Positions 27,260-36,796 of a DNA stretch of 64,000 nt are shown here, one piece after another; the stretch's first letter is position 1; each line of letters begins with the position of its first letter. The notes beneath the pieces are model-generated. The model saw nothing but the letters and a program-made list of their open reading frames with translations. It did not search any database and had not been told where the DNA came from. This DNA is from Microvirga sp. VF16 (GTDB lineage: Bacteria; Pseudomonadota; Alphaproteobacteria; Rhizobiales; Beijerinckiaceae). The DNA is taken from the NCBI RefSeq assembly GCF_016864375.1, contig NZ_CP069356.1, forward strand, positions 1,054,001 to 1,118,000. Reading direction: 5' to 3'. Both the position numbers and the translations under genes were made by a program.

Positions 27260-28773
27260 TCTGGATGGCGCCCGTTTGGCAATGTGATTGTTGTTGACGT
27301 TTGGGCCGAGCGGGGCGGGTGCTGTTGGAGTGGACGGCCCCCTTACGGCATCGCTGTGCCAGAATGAGGTCGTTGCAGATCTCAGTCACAGGAGACCGTC
27401 CATGGACCAGATTATCCGCATCGGAATGGATACGTCAAAGCACGTCTTCCAACTGCACGGCGTGAATGCCGCCGAGGAGCCGGTGCTGCGCAAGAAGCTG
27501 CGGCGCCAGGATCTGATCACCTTCTTTGGCAAGCTTCCGCCCACCGTAGTTGCCCTTGAAGCCTGTGGGGGCTCGCACCATTGGGCGCGCCTTCTGCAGT
27601 CGTTAGGGCACCAGGTGAAGCTGATCGCGCCGCAATTGGCCAAGCCGTACGTCAAGCGTGGCAAGAACGATGCGGCTGATGCCGAGGCGATCTGCGAGGC
27701 GATGAGCCGGCCCACCATGCGCTTCGTGCCGGTCAAAACAGCCGACCAGCAGGCGGCCTTGATGCTGGTGGGCGTGCGCGATCGCTTGATCCGGCAGCGC
27801 ACCCAGCTGGTCAACGTGATCCGCGGCTATGCGGCGGAGTTCGGGCTCATTGCCCCTAAGGGGCTGTGCCGGATCGAGCCTCTGCTGGAGCGGGTCAAAA
27901 CCGAGGAGACCTTGCCGGCTCTCGCCCGGGAGCTGTTTGCGATGCAGGCCACGGAGTATGCGCAGCTGCAGGCCCGATTGGAGGAGATTGAAGATCGCCT
28001 CATGGCTTGGCACCGCGCCCATGAGATCAGCCGACGCTTGGCCAGGATTCCTGGGGTGGGTCCGATCGGCGCTGCGATGTTGGTGATGAAGACGCCTGCA
28101 CCCGAGGCCTTTCGCTCGGCCCGCCACTTTGCCGCCTGGCTTGGCTTGACCCCGAAGGATCATTCCACCGCCGGCAAGGTGCGGCATGGGGTGATCACGC
28201 GGGCCGGTGACGAGGCCCTGCGCAGCGTGCTGGTGGTCGGGGCGACTGCTGTCATCCGGCAGTTGCGGCGCGGCCAGAGTGCGCCGCCTTCGCCGTGGCT
28301 GGTGGCGTTGCTCCAGCGCAAGCCGCCCAAGCTGGTTGCCGTGGCGCTGGCCAACAAGATCGCCCGCATTGCCTGGAAGCTGATGGTGACAGGGGAGAGC
28401 TACAAAGCCCCAGCGTCAGTATCGGCAGCGGCGTGCGCTGTGTAGAGATCAGCCCGACATGAGAACCCTTCAAGCGCTCTCGTGTTGAGCTGGTGTCGGA
28501 CCTTGCAAGGAAGCGAGCAGATGGTGTGATCGATCGATCCAGACGGTGAGACACTCCGCACATGACTGTGGTCTGGCGAGGCCGCGGTGCTGTTGGGAAC
28601 TCACAGAGCGGACGCCATCTTGGCCAGCGGTCATGTGTGACTGCAATGAAAGGCCGGACATATGACCGCAAGCGATCCGATCAAACCATGCCGAAATCTT
28701 CTTGCGAGGCGGGGGCCGTCCACATAGGCCATGTGTTCGACCTGTTGATGCGGTGCTTATGACCGCTGGCCCT
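27260..28773 (+). mobile_element. IS110-family element (C)
   Basis: Ends are inferred by comparison with a short derivative at 57501-57606. The left end is TCTGGATGGCGCCCGTTTGG and the right end contains GCGGTGCTTATGACCGCTGG. The element spans about 1.5 kb, usual for IS110, with one transposase and about 330 bp of non-coding DNA at the right. Confidence 0.65.
27402..28445 (+). CDS. IS110-family transposase (C)
   Basis: 347-aa DEDD transposase of the IS1111/IS110 type: RIGMDTSKHVFQLHGV, VALEACGGSHHWAR, KNDAADAEAICEAM, RIPGVGPIGAAML and a C-terminal VAVALANKIARIAWKLM. Start at 27402 behind GGAGA; in-frame sequence before it is not family-like. Full length and apparently intact. Confidence 0.94.
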   Translation: MDQIIRIGMDTSKHVFQLHGVNAAEEPVLRKKLRRQDLITFFGKLPPTVVALEACGGSHHWARLLQSLGHQVKLIAPQLAKPYVKRGKNDAADAEAICEAMSRPTMRFVPVKTADQQAALMLVGVRDRLIRQRTQLVNVIRGYAAEFGLIAPKGLCRIEPLLERVKTEETLPALARELFAMQATEYAQLQARLEEIEDRLMAWHRAHEISRRLARIPGVGPIGAAMLVMKTPAPEAFRSARHFAAWLGLTPKDHSTAGKVRHGVITRAGDEALRSVLVVGATAVIRQLRRGQSAPPSPWLVALLQRKPPKLVAVALANKIARIAWKLMVTGESYKAPASVSAAACAV

Positions 28774-28943
28774 GATGTTTTACGCTGGAGCTGGTCCCTC
28801 TCACATTATCGCGCTCGACTGACGCCAGACGACACCACGGGTTTGCCAGTTCCGGCGATCCATATCCGCTTGGCTTCACATCATCTCATCGTCACCGTGC
28901 CAACTGGGTTGCCCCAAGGGGCGAATGGTTTTGAGCTGGTCGT
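28446..28943. other. non-coding interval between two IS110 transposases
   Basis: About 500 bp. The first ~330 bp belong to the right end of IS110 element C; the rest (28774-28943) is probably the downstream end of element D, whose transposase converges on it. No gene seen. Confidence 0.5.
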
Positions 28944-29996
28944 CTATGAGGCCGCCGGCGCGGCCGCTCCCTTGCTCCCGGGCTCGTAAGCCGTGCTCCC
29001 GGCCATGACCGCCCAGGCGATCCGGGCCATCTTGTTGGCCAAGGCGACGGCGACCACCTTGAATGGCTTCTTGGCCAGCCGCGACCGGGCCCAGTCAGCC
29101 AGGGCCGTCCTGGTCTTGGCCGACTTCATGCTGTAGAGCGCCGCGTGTGCGCCGACGACCAGCAGCTTGCGCAGATGCCGATTGCCCATCTTCGAGATGG
29201 AGCCGAGCCTCGCCTTGCCGCCGGTTGAATGCTGCCGGGGCACGAGGCCGAGATAGGCGGCAAACTCCCGGCTGCCCTGGAACAGGCCGGCATCCGGAAC
29301 ACTGGCCGAGAGACAAGAGGCCGCAATCGGGCCGATGCCGGGAATGGTGGCGAGCCTGATGCTCACCGGATCGCTGCGGTGGGCCGCCAGAATGGCCTTG
29401 TCGAGCTTGGCGATCTGCGCCTCGATCTCAACCAGCATCGCCGCCAGGGGCTGGAGCGCAATTCGAGCTGCCGCGGGGAAGTCTGGATTGCCCTCCTCAT
29501 GGAGGAAAGTGATCAACTGGCGCGTGGTGCGAGCGCCCTGAGCGACCACGATGCCCAATTCGGCGAAGTGACCGCGCAGAGCATTGATCAGGGCGGTCCG
29601 CTGCCCGACCAGGAGATCGCGGGCTCCGTGCAGCATGAGGGTGCTCTGCTGCTGGGGGCTCTTGACCGGAACGAAGCGCATTGATGGCCGTGTGACGGCC
29701 TCGCAGATCGCAGCCGCGTCCGCTGCGTCGTTCTTCTGCCGACGAAGATAGGGTTTGACGTAGGCGGGAGGGATCAGGCGGACGTCATGCCCGAAGGCCA
29801 TGAGCGTGCGCGCCCAGGGGCGAGCCGTCGCGCAGGCCTCCATCCCGATCAGGCAAGGCGGAAGAGTGCTGAAGAAGCCTGGGACCTGGCTGCGCCGCAG
29901 TGCCCGGCGCAGGACGATCTTTCCACTCCTGTCGACGCCATGCAACTGGAAGACGTTCTTCGCGATATCAAGGCCGATCGTGACAATCTCTGGCAT
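28944..29996 (-). CDS. IS110-family transposase (D)
   Basis: 350-aa IS110-family transposase: TIGLDIAKNVFQLHGVD, IGMEACATARPWAR, KNDAADAAAICEAV, TIPGIGPIAASCL and VVAVALANKMARIAW. It resembles copy C in layout but differs in sequence, so it is a separate element. Start at 29996; an open reading to 30098 adds non-family residues. Intact. Confidence 0.94.
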   Translation of the reverse strand: MPEIVTIGLDIAKNVFQLHGVDRSGKIVLRRALRRSQVPGFFSTLPPCLIGMEACATARPWARTLMAFGHDVRLIPPAYVKPYLRRQKNDAADAAAICEAVTRPSMRFVPVKSPQQQSTLMLHGARDLLVGQRTALINALRGHFAELGIVVAQGARTTRQLITFLHEEGNPDFPAAARIALQPLAAMLVEIEAQIAKLDKAILAAHRSDPVSIRLATIPGIGPIAASCLSASVPDAGLFQGSREFAAYLGLVPRQHSTGGKARLGSISKMGNRHLRKLLVVGAHAALYSMKSAKTRTALADWARSRLAKKPFKVVAVALANKMARIAWAVMAGSTAYEPGSKGAAAPAAS

Positions 29997-30125
29997 GGAC
30001 GTGGATCCTCTCCGGTTCTTCAACATGCCCATTTTGGCACGTCTGACGCTGGTGGAGGGCGCCATCCACGACATCACGTTAACTGATAACGGGCGCATTG
30101 AGGCAACAGCGGTCGCCTGACGGGC

Positions 30126-30333
30126 TCACGCGGCAACGCAGGCTGCAGACTTCCACGCCGCCATAGCATTAAGGCGGTGAAGATGGATGGCAAGCGCAGA
30201 GCGGCGGGAGCGCGGTGGAACGAAAACGTTGCGGGCAGCTGAGAAGACACTGGCGAAACGCTGCAGACCTCCCGGAGAGCGAAAGCCCTGCATCTTGCGC
30301 TCTCGTCGGCGCATCACCTGATGCGAGTTCTCA
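30126..30333 (-). pseudogene. IS6-family transposase, 3' fragment
   Basis: Minus-strand codons read ENSHQVMRRRERKMQGFRSP and continue to a stop at 30126. They match the C-terminal region of an IS6 transposase of a different subgroup from those nearby. The upstream part is missing; the fragment abuts the ~340-bp repeat at 30331. Confidence 0.75.
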
Positions 30334-30671
30334 GATGAGGTTGTCTAATCGCAGCCTCCTGATCAAGTCTTTTATCGAATTGCATCGACGATGCCATTGC
30401 CGATTGTTCGACGGATCGCGAACAGAGGGCTGATATTGTGATCGCGTTGCCTGTTCTCCTTGGCGCCAGTGATGGTCACTTGCCGGGAGCACGGTTGTCT
30501 TCGCGGTCGACACCAGTTCGCCGCATGATGGTCTTCGCAGATGGGGCCTTCCAATGTATTCGACGCAGTCTGCGGGTCGATGACGCGCACCTGCAGTCCC
30601 ATCAACGGAATGACCTGACCTACGTCCCGGCAGGGACGTCTCGGCGCGTCCAGCGAGCGAACGCAATCTGG
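30331..30671. repeat. ~340-bp dispersed repeat, copy 2
   Basis: Closely similar to 11858-12202, starting TCAGATGAGGTTGTCTAATC and ending ACGCAATCTGG. Its left end meets IS6 transposase codons as in copy 1; its right end is cut by an IS6 element that begins at 30675. No recognised gene inside. Confidence 0.8.
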
Positions 30672-30674
30672 CAG

Positions 30675-31512
30675 GGTTCCGTTGCAAACCCTGACTTAGG
30701 TTAAGCGAAGGCCGAACGTGATCCAGATCAGGCAGCAGCGCTGAAGAGAGCAGCAATGAAATCACGCTGAGCCTTCATGTCGTTTGCTGGTGCGATCGCG
30801 ACCTGCCCTTTGCGGATCATCGCCATAGCCTCATAGCCAGCAATTGTCTGCGAGGCGGTCGAAAAGCTTTTGAAGCCCAGCCCCGGCCGAACCAGGTGCT
30901 TGATGCGCCGGTGATCCTGCTCGACGATGTTATTCAAGAATTTCACCTGTCGGAGTTTGGCAAAGCGCCAGAGTTCTCCATCACGTTTCATGGCTTTCGC
31001 CGCAATAGGATAAGCGGCGTTCTTGTCGACCGTGATGGTCCGCGGTTTGACCGTATGTGCCTGCTTCAAAGCCTTGCGGAAGAAGCGCCGAGTTGCCGCC
31101 GCATCCCGTCTGGGTGAGAGCAGGAAATCGATGGTTTGCCCGCTCGCATCGACAGCGCGATAGAGATAAACCCACTCGCCCTTCACCCGAATGTAAGTTT
31201 CGTCCACCCGCCAGGAGCCATTCGTCATGCGCAGATGAGGCCGGACGCGCTTCTCCAATTCGGGAGCGTAGGCCTGGATCCAGCGAAAGAGAGTCGTATG
31301 GTCCACTTGCACGCCACGGTCAGAGAACATGCGCTCAAGATCGCGGTAGCTGATCGGGAATTGCAGGTACCAGCGTACGGCCCACAGAATGATCTCCGCC
31401 GTAAACTGTCGACTCTTGAACGGGTTCTTCTTGCCTGCTTTCACCATGATCCCTCTCAACGCCCTCACCGTCATAACCCGGGCAGGGGAACCTTCAAAGC
31501 TGCAACAGAACC
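30675..31512 (-). mobile_element. IS6-family element (838 bp)
   Basis: Terminal repeats GGTTCCGTTGCA at 30675 and, inverted, GGTTCTGTTGCA ending at 31512. Contains one intact transposase. Flanking octamers TCTGGCAG and ACTTCGCC differ, so no target duplication remains. Closely related to the element at 46646-47480. Confidence 0.85.
30728..31447 (-). CDS. IS6-family transposase
   Basis: 239-aa DDE transposase with N-terminal zinc-less HTH (FTAEIILWAVRWYLQFPISY) and catalytic Asp-Asp-Glu in SWRVDETYIRV, TVDKNAAYPIA and NNIVEQDHRRIKH. Start at 31447 (MVKAGKKNPFKSRQF). Intact, so this copy may supply transposase to the defective relatives in the window. Confidence 0.93.
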   Translation of the reverse strand: MVKAGKKNPFKSRQFTAEIILWAVRWYLQFPISYRDLERMFSDRGVQVDHTTLFRWIQAYAPELEKRVRPHLRMTNGSWRVDETYIRVKGEWVYLYRAVDASGQTIDFLLSPRRDAAATRRFFRKALKQAHTVKPRTITVDKNAAYPIAAKAMKRDGELWRFAKLRQVKFLNNIVEQDHRRIKHLVRPGLGFKSFSTASQTIAGYEAMAMIRKGQVAIAPANDMKAQRDFIAALFSAAA

Positions 31513-31639
31513 ACTTCGCCCGCCGGCTTAAAACCCTGCGCGGGCTCACCCCCTACGAGTACATCTGCAAAACCTGGACCGAGCAGTCGCATCGTTCATC
31601 ACTGACCCGACACACCACACCCTGGGACCGAACATCTAG
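31513..31639 (+). pseudogene. IS481-family transposase, 3' remnant
   Basis: Reads NHFARRLKTLRGLTPYEYIC then KTWTEQ, and after a one-base frameshift FITDPTHHTLGPNI and a stop at 31637. This is the C-terminal tail of an IS481-type transposase. The 5' part is cut by the IS6 right end at 31512. Confidence 0.7.
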
Positions 31640-31649
31640 TGACTCATTG

Positions 31650-31850
31650 ACGAATGGTCCGCGCGCCATGCCGCCGCCCATTCCTCCACCTGGCATTGCC
31701 GGGGCGGCTTCCTTCTTCGGCAGCGCAGCGACCATGGCCTCGGTCGTGACGAGCAGGCCAGCCACGGACGACCTTGGCCGGATCGACGATGCCGGCTTGG
31801 ACCAGATCCACAAACTCCTCAGTCTGAGCATCGAAGATCAAGCTGTCGGT
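31650..31850 (-). pseudogene. groEL 3' remnant
   Basis: Minus-strand pieces match the chaperonin GroEL tail in two frames: IFDAQTEEFVDLVQAGIVDP then AKVVR, and SVAGLLVTTEAMVAALPKKE followed by AAPAMPGGGMGGGM. About 20 bp between them (the usual TALQDAA codons) are missing, which shifts the frame. There is no rest of the gene here. Confidence 0.85.
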
Positions 31851-31894
31851 CAGGATTATGCACCAAGAGGCCTAATGGGCCGAGCCAATGCGGA

Positions 31895-32010
31895 CTACCG
31901 TCGGCGGGCAGCCCGAACCCGCTCGCGATAGACGGTGTAAAGGCCGCTGGCCGCAATGATGCCAGCCCCACGATCGTCCAAGCGTCGGGCAGCGCATCAA
32001 AAACACAAAC
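31895..32010 (-). pseudogene. DMT (EamA-type) transporter, 3' remnant
   Basis: On the minus strand LPDAWTIVG is followed, one frame over, by IIAASGLYTVYRERVRAARR and a stop at 31897-31895. This is the typical last helix and basic tail of a drug/metabolite transporter. Only about 38 codons remain. Confidence 0.6.
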
Positions 32011-32065
32011 TGACTGCTCCGGTCCAGATGCCTCTCTTGACCTGAAGCTCTGCAGGATCCTGATC

Positions 32066-32572
32066 TCAAAGGAGAGGACCAAACCAAGTCTTCACCTGAG
32101 AGAATACAGCATAGTCCGCGACCGAGGTGGCCGTATTCGCACCCTGCTGAACAGCCTCCAGCCGGGTCTTCACCTCTTCTGACGGGAACAGGTCAGCCTG
32201 GCGTCCGATGGCGAGCGCATCTTCGAGGACGTCGAGCCGGTCCCGAAACGAGATGCGGTATGGCATTAGCGCGTCGATATACGCCTGCCGCTTGCGCTCA
32301 ACCTCCGCCGTGTCAGCACAGGCCAGGCGGGTCACGAAGGGCAGTAGCAGTTGCCGCTCCTCGTCATCGGCCTCATCATTCAGGTGCATCGCAAGCCGGC
32401 AGATTGGATGAGAGAAGCAACCCGGCATGTCGTCGACGGTTCGCACCGGTCGGTAGTGGAAGCCCGCCGCGACCACGGCCGCTTCGTTGATGCAGGTCCC
32501 ACCGTCCTTGCCGGGGAACACGTGCGAGCCCTGTTTCAGGGTCCAGTTCAGGATGTGGTCAAAACTGCCCAT
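32066..32572 (-). CDS. conserved hypothetical protein
   Basis: 168-aa soluble protein beginning MGSFDHILNWTLKQGSHVFP, with KDGGTCINEAAVVAAGFHYR and a Cys-rich PGCFSHPICRLA. I recognise it as a conserved hypothetical protein of alphaproteobacteria, without known function. The start at 32572 follows GAGG by 8 bases; ATG 32581 is an alternative. It is the only complete non-transposase gene between 30 and 34 kb. Confidence 0.6.
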   Translation of the reverse strand: MGSFDHILNWTLKQGSHVFPGKDGGTCINEAAVVAAGFHYRPVRTVDDMPGCFSHPICRLAMHLNDEADDEERQLLLPFVTRLACADTAEVERKRQAYIDALMPYRISFRDRLDVLEDALAIGRQADLFPSEEVKTRLEAVQQGANTATSVADYAVFSQVKTWFGPLL

Positions 32573-32857
32573 GGCGGCCATCCTCGTGGCGCCCCCACTC
32601 CAGGATGGTGATCCTCCGGCATCATCCCTGTCAATCTGGAGGAGCCCTGAGTCGAGTTCGTTGTCAGAAAAGCCGCAGAGCCTGCAACGGCATTCAGCGC
32701 TGGCTATGGCAACCGAGAGCAAGTGGTCACCGAGCCCGGCCTTGGATCAGACACCGGACAGACCTGAGTTCCTCTGGTCCCATCCCTTGTGAAACCGAAC
32801 CAAGCCGTCTGAGGACAGAAGGCATCACGTCCAGAATTCCGGTCAGGCCAAATGCAT

Positions 32858-33186
32858 TCAAGTCACCTCATAGTCACTGCGGTCGATTGACACGAGTGTG
32901 CGTGAGCGGTCCGGTTGGCGGTTTGCGAGACGCGGGTGAGCGCGCCTTTGGGTGGGGAACATGAATCCCCAAACTCCCTGACATTGTAGACGTAATGCGC
33001 AGCAAGGAAGCCGCCGGAAACGTCCACCTGATAATCGTGACGGCGGAGCAGGAAATCGGGGCCAAAATAGAAGTCCTGCTCGCGGCAGTGGCTGGCAATC
33101 TCGGAGGGGAAAGTCGCACGCAGGACCCGCCAAAGCTCATCTTCTTCCTGCCAGGGCTCGACTTCTTCAACTTTGAAGCCGGGCAT
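32858..33186 (-). pseudogene. conserved hypothetical gene, N-truncated and frameshifted
   Basis: Frame 1 reads WRVLRATFPSEIASHCREQD, FYFGPDFLLRRHDYQVDVSG and ends near YNVREFG. The frame then shifts, continuing GFMFPTQRRAHPRLANRQPD, RSRTLVSIDRSDYEVT and stop. Combined, this matches the C-terminal half of a conserved hypothetical protein of about 230 residues; the N-terminal half is absent. Confidence 0.6.
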
Positions 33187-33437
33187 CGCTAGGAGGAATG
33201 GAGTCGTGAGATACGTCTATAGTGCATAGCCGTTGAAATAGGCCAAGTCTAATGGGTCCTGCGGGGTTTCAAGCCCATGACCCGCGACCCGAAATGATCG
33301 CCAGTTTCTTTCGTCACGCAAGCCTCTCCGTTGCAGGCACTTCGGCGAAGATCATTAGGACCGATTGCCGCCAAACGCACTTGAGGCATTGAAGCTAGAT
33401 TACGAACGAAAGATTAGCCTTGCTCTTACGCTTGAGA

Positions 33438-33698
33438 TCACGAGTCCGTTCGCGAGGAACTAAATGTTCGGGGGCGCGGCATGATCAACCGGTTCGGCAA
33501 ACCAAATCGGCTACGCTCCTTGGGAGGGGCAAGGCTCGGAGGTGTAGGGCGAACTCTGAACCGTTCGGGCTCGCTTATCATGCCTACCAACACAGGGATA
33601 ATCAGAAGGGCCAAGGAGACAACAACCACCAGGAACAAGCTGAAAACCACCGGAGTCCACCCCGCTTGTCGCGCAAGCAAATTCGCCTGCGACGACAA
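33438..33698 (-). CDS. possible small membrane protein
   Basis: 86-aa frame with one strong hydrophobic segment (VVFSLFLVVVVSLALLIIPV) near residues 17-41 and a basic, Pro-rich tail. No family recognised and no clear ribosome site, so it may be chance. Confidence 0.3.
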   Translation of the reverse strand: MSSQANLLARQAGWTPVVFSLFLVVVVSLALLIIPVLVGMISEPERFRVRPTPPSLAPPKERSRFGLPNRLIMPRPRTFSSSRTDS

Positions 33699-33770
33699 TA
33701 GAATGAGCCAACATGGTTTTCGAATAGTTACCAGCCGACTTGGGGGTGCGACATGATCCCGAAGACGACA

Positions 33771-34587
33771 GGGGCTGTTGCGTTAACTGGTCTTAGATAA
33801 TCCGGAGCGGCTATTGAGGAGCCGTTCCAATGTATCTGTTCAAGCGTCGTCGCTTCCCAGTTGAGATCAACCTGCTGTGCGTGCGCTGGTACTGCAAGTA
33901 CGGCATCAGCTATCGCGATCTGGCCGAGATGATGCAAGAGCGAGGCATCAATGTGAACCCACCCACGATCTTCCGCTGGGTGCAGCGCTATGCCCCAGAG
34001 ATCGAGAAGCGGGTGCGACCGTACCAGGGACATCGGTCAGGCTCATGGCGGGTCGATGAGACCTTGTGCGAGTTGGCGGACGCTGGCGGTACTTGTTTCG
34101 AGCGGTCGATAAACACGGTCGGCTGATCGGCTCTATGCTGTCCAATCGCCGGAACACCAACGCCGCTTATCGTTTCCTGCGTAAAGCCGTAAAGGCGATG
34201 AGCCACTATCCACCATCATCCATCACGACGGATCAACTGGCGTCGTATCCCAAGGCTATCCTGCGCCTGCAGGACGAAGGGCTGCTGCCGAAAGACATCG
34301 AGCACCGCACGTCAAAGTACTTAAAAAACATCACCGAGGCGAATCACGGCGCGCTCAAGCGGATGACCCGACCGACGCGCGGCTCCCAGACGATGAACAC
34401 TGCCGCCGCGACCCTGAAGGGTTTTGAAATCATGCGGATGATCCGCCGCGGTCATTGCATCCAGCGGAAACGTCGAGCGACAGGCGACCGGCGAAATCCG
34501 TCTCGTCAATCAGCTCTTCGATCTCGCTGCCCGAGCGGCCCATTCGATGAGCTTCCTTTGCCCGTTTCAAGTTACTGCAACAGTGCC
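33771..34587 (+). mobile_element. IS6-family element (817 bp), defective
   Basis: Left end GGGGCTGTTGCGTTAAC at 33771 and right end, inverted, GGCACTGTTGCAGTAAC ending at 34587. The length is normal for IS6. The only gene is a frameshifted transposase. A different subgroup from the elements at 30.7, 46.6 and 57.8 kb. Confidence 0.75.
33830..34538 (+). pseudogene. IS6-family transposase, two frameshifts
   Basis: Starts MYLFKRRRFPVEINLLCVRW. The frame breaks after SWRVDET (near 34065, one base lost) and resumes VRVGGRWRYLFRAVDKHGRL. A second break near 34460 moves the tail to NVERQATGEIRLVNQLFDLA. All three catalytic regions (VDET, TTDQLASY, NITEANHGALK) are still recognisable. Confidence 0.85.
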
Positions 34588-34615
34588 CTCACATGGGCAA
34601 TTCTCGGTCAGAGTC

Positions 34616-36160
34616 TCATTTCTGAAGCTGGGCCTCACCACGGAAGGGAAGCGTCTCCAGCGGCACACCTCTGGCTGCCCGAGCAACAACACCAGCCGCG
34701 AGGGCGGCTACCATAGGAGGCGGAGGCGGAATGGTCGTGAAGTGCAGCACCGCGTGGGCTGCCGCGTCGCTGAGTTCGTCGAGTGCACGGTCGTTGTTGT
34801 TCGCGAGGTCATCGCAGGCCTGATGGTAGCATCGATCATAGGCCTCACCCGCCGTCCCACCGAAGATCTGGGCTTGCATCTCCGTCTTGCGGCCTTCCGC
34901 GCCAGTGAAGAGACCGCCGGCCGGAATACCCTTGTCAATAAACGGACCATAGTCAGAGCGGCCGTCGAAAGGTGTCGCCAGCGTGGGGAGGTTCTGGCTC
35001 TGGAAGTAGTCGAGGAAAACGGCCTCAATCTCGGCCGAGCCAGGCGGGCCGACGGGTCCATCCGCGGAGCCGTCGCCGTCGTAGACGAAGCGCACGGGGT
35101 TGGGTGAGCCGAGCATGTCGAAGTTGAGGTTGAGCAGGATCTTGCTGAGATCCTCCGGCGGAAGTTGGTCGACGTAGTGCTTTGAGCCAAGCAGGCCCCA
35201 CTCCTCAGCGCCCCAGAAGGCGAAGCGGAGCCGGTTATTCGAGGCAATGCCCAACCGTCGCATCTGGAGCGCGATCTCGAGAATGGTGGCTGCGCCACTG
35301 CCGTTGTCGTTGAGGCCCGGCCCCTCTCGCACGGAGTCGAGGTGAGCGCCCACGACCACAACCCGATCCGCCGTACCTTCGCTTGTCTCGACGATGACAT
35401 TAGCTGTCTCACGGCTTTCGGTGATCGTGTCCGTTCTGACCCGGGCTCGCACTGGGCCCCTCTGGGCCAGCGCGTGCAGCTCCTCGCCCACTGCAAAGCT
35501 CGCGAACACCACGGGGATGCCGACCGGCGTACCAAGCGTGCCTGTAAGGACCTCCCGGCGTCCGTCTTGGCCTTCGTTGAAGATAATCACCGCCTCGTAG
35601 CCGGCCGCTGCCGCGTTCGTGACCTTGATCTGATAGGAGCAAGTGCCGCGCTGGACGAGCGCCACGGCCGGCTCTGACGGCGCGGCAGGAAAGTCGGTAG
35701 GCTCGCACCCGCTGGGGGAGCTGGGACTGCTGGTTGGTGGGATAACGATGTCGCGGGTCGGCACCAGCACGCCCTCGACGGTTCCCGGTCCTGAGTACCG
35801 CAGGGTGAGAAATTCGGTCCCATGAGCGTAGGCCCGAGACCCCGGACTAAGCCGTGCTACCTCCGCCTGAGATCTTTCTTCGAAGACTGGGAATTGGAAT
35901 GGCTGGACCACGACCTGGTAGCCCGCGTCCCGAAGCTTCTGCTCTACGTAGCGGACGGAAGCATCATACCCGGGACTGCCCGAAACGCGGGTCCCGTTGT
36001 TGGCGTCTGCAATCTTCTGCAGTTCCTCCTGATGGGTGCGGATCGCCGCCACCGTCACGGCGTCACGCAACGCGGAGCTGTCAGTCTGTGCGACAAGCGA
36101 CGTTGCTATCAACATGGCCGGCACGGCACTGACCAGGAAGAGCCGAGTGGTTGGTCTCAT
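34616..36160 (-). CDS. M28-family zinc aminopeptidase with PA domain
   Basis: 514-aa secreted peptidase. A signal peptide (MRPTTRLFLVSAVPAMLIA) is followed by a protease-associated domain at about residues 120-235 (VQRGTCSYQIKVTNAAAAGY). The M28 domain shows its two-zinc ligands in GAHLDS, GLNDNGSGAA, WGAEEWGLLG, NFDMLGSP and the final CYHQACDDL. Probably an extracytoplasmic aminopeptidase. The stop lies 28 bp from the right end of an IS6 element, yet the gene is complete. Confidence 0.9.
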   Translation of the reverse strand: MRPTTRLFLVSAVPAMLIATSLVAQTDSSALRDAVTVAAIRTHQEELQKIADANNGTRVSGSPGYDASVRYVEQKLRDAGYQVVVQPFQFPVFEERSQAEVARLSPGSRAYAHGTEFLTLRYSGPGTVEGVLVPTRDIVIPPTSSPSSPSGCEPTDFPAAPSEPAVALVQRGTCSYQIKVTNAAAAGYEAVIIFNEGQDGRREVLTGTLGTPVGIPVVFASFAVGEELHALAQRGPVRARVRTDTITESRETANVIVETSEGTADRVVVVGAHLDSVREGPGLNDNGSGAATILEIALQMRRLGIASNNRLRFAFWGAEEWGLLGSKHYVDQLPPEDLSKILLNLNFDMLGSPNPVRFVYDGDGSADGPVGPPGSAEIEAVFLDYFQSQNLPTLATPFDGRSDYGPFIDKGIPAGGLFTGAEGRKTEMQAQIFGGTAGEAYDRCYHQACDDLANNNDRALDELSDAAAHAVLHFTTIPPPPPMVAALAAGVVARAARGVPLETLPFRGEAQLQK

Positions 36161-36796
36161 CGCTACCTCATCAACTAGATCGTAATGCGCCTGCCGCTCG
36201 CGAAGTAGCGTAGCGGCTATCCCTCAGCGTGATGGCATGGAAACGGGGTCCGATTGGATCGGCTCCCAGCAGCATGAGGGACAGCCACGGAGCAGTATGC
36301 CGGCACCGACGTGGAATTGGAATCCTCCGGTGTCTATGTGGTGGATGCCGCCGGCAAAATCCGATGCGAGCTCAACGTGCCGAGCGAGCCAAACGCCTTG
36401 GGGTCTCGTCAACTTAACACTTTTACTTGTTCTTGCCGGTGGTTTGAAGGGTGCGCCGTACTGCATTTTCAACAGCTTAGGCCGATGGGGTGTCAGCCTA
36501 AAACAGCCATTACTTAGTTAAGTTAACGGTGCCAGTGGTGATCTTGTTGTCTGCATAGGATGCGGTCAGTGAATGAGTACTGAATGCTGGCATTAAGCTT
36601 TCGTAATGTTGCCGGGCTGGTGGATCCGAGGCAAATAACGGGGAAACGGATTGGACCCAGCTCTTGAACCGGAGTCATTCTAACCACACATGCCAACTAT
36701 CGGGGTCCGGGCCCCTCTGGCAGTCTTCCCCAAAGCTGCGATGTCGGACTCTCTCACCTGAGGAGCGTGAGGCTGCTCTGCATCTGGGAGACGACT
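36161..36796. other. gene-poor interval with IS debris
   Basis: About 640 bp. It contains the IS110 N-terminal scrap listed next and, at 36517-36533, TTAACGGTGCC, which faintly resembles an IS6 terminal repeat. The remainder up to the DUF4112 gene shows no gene. Confidence 0.5.
36289..36400 (+). pseudogene. IS110-family transposase, N-terminal remnant
   Basis: Plus-strand codons read EQYAGTDVELESSGVYVVDA then AGKIRCELNVPSEPNAL, which aligns with the first strands of an IS110 transposase (compare GLDVSVKETSVCIVDETGK at 13543). The frame then ends; nothing more of the gene is present. Confidence 0.65.

Noticed and set aside
36517..36533. Solo IS6 terminal repeat (TTAACGGTGCC)
   Set aside because: Only about 11 bp resemble the GGCACCGT-type ends and no partner end was found.
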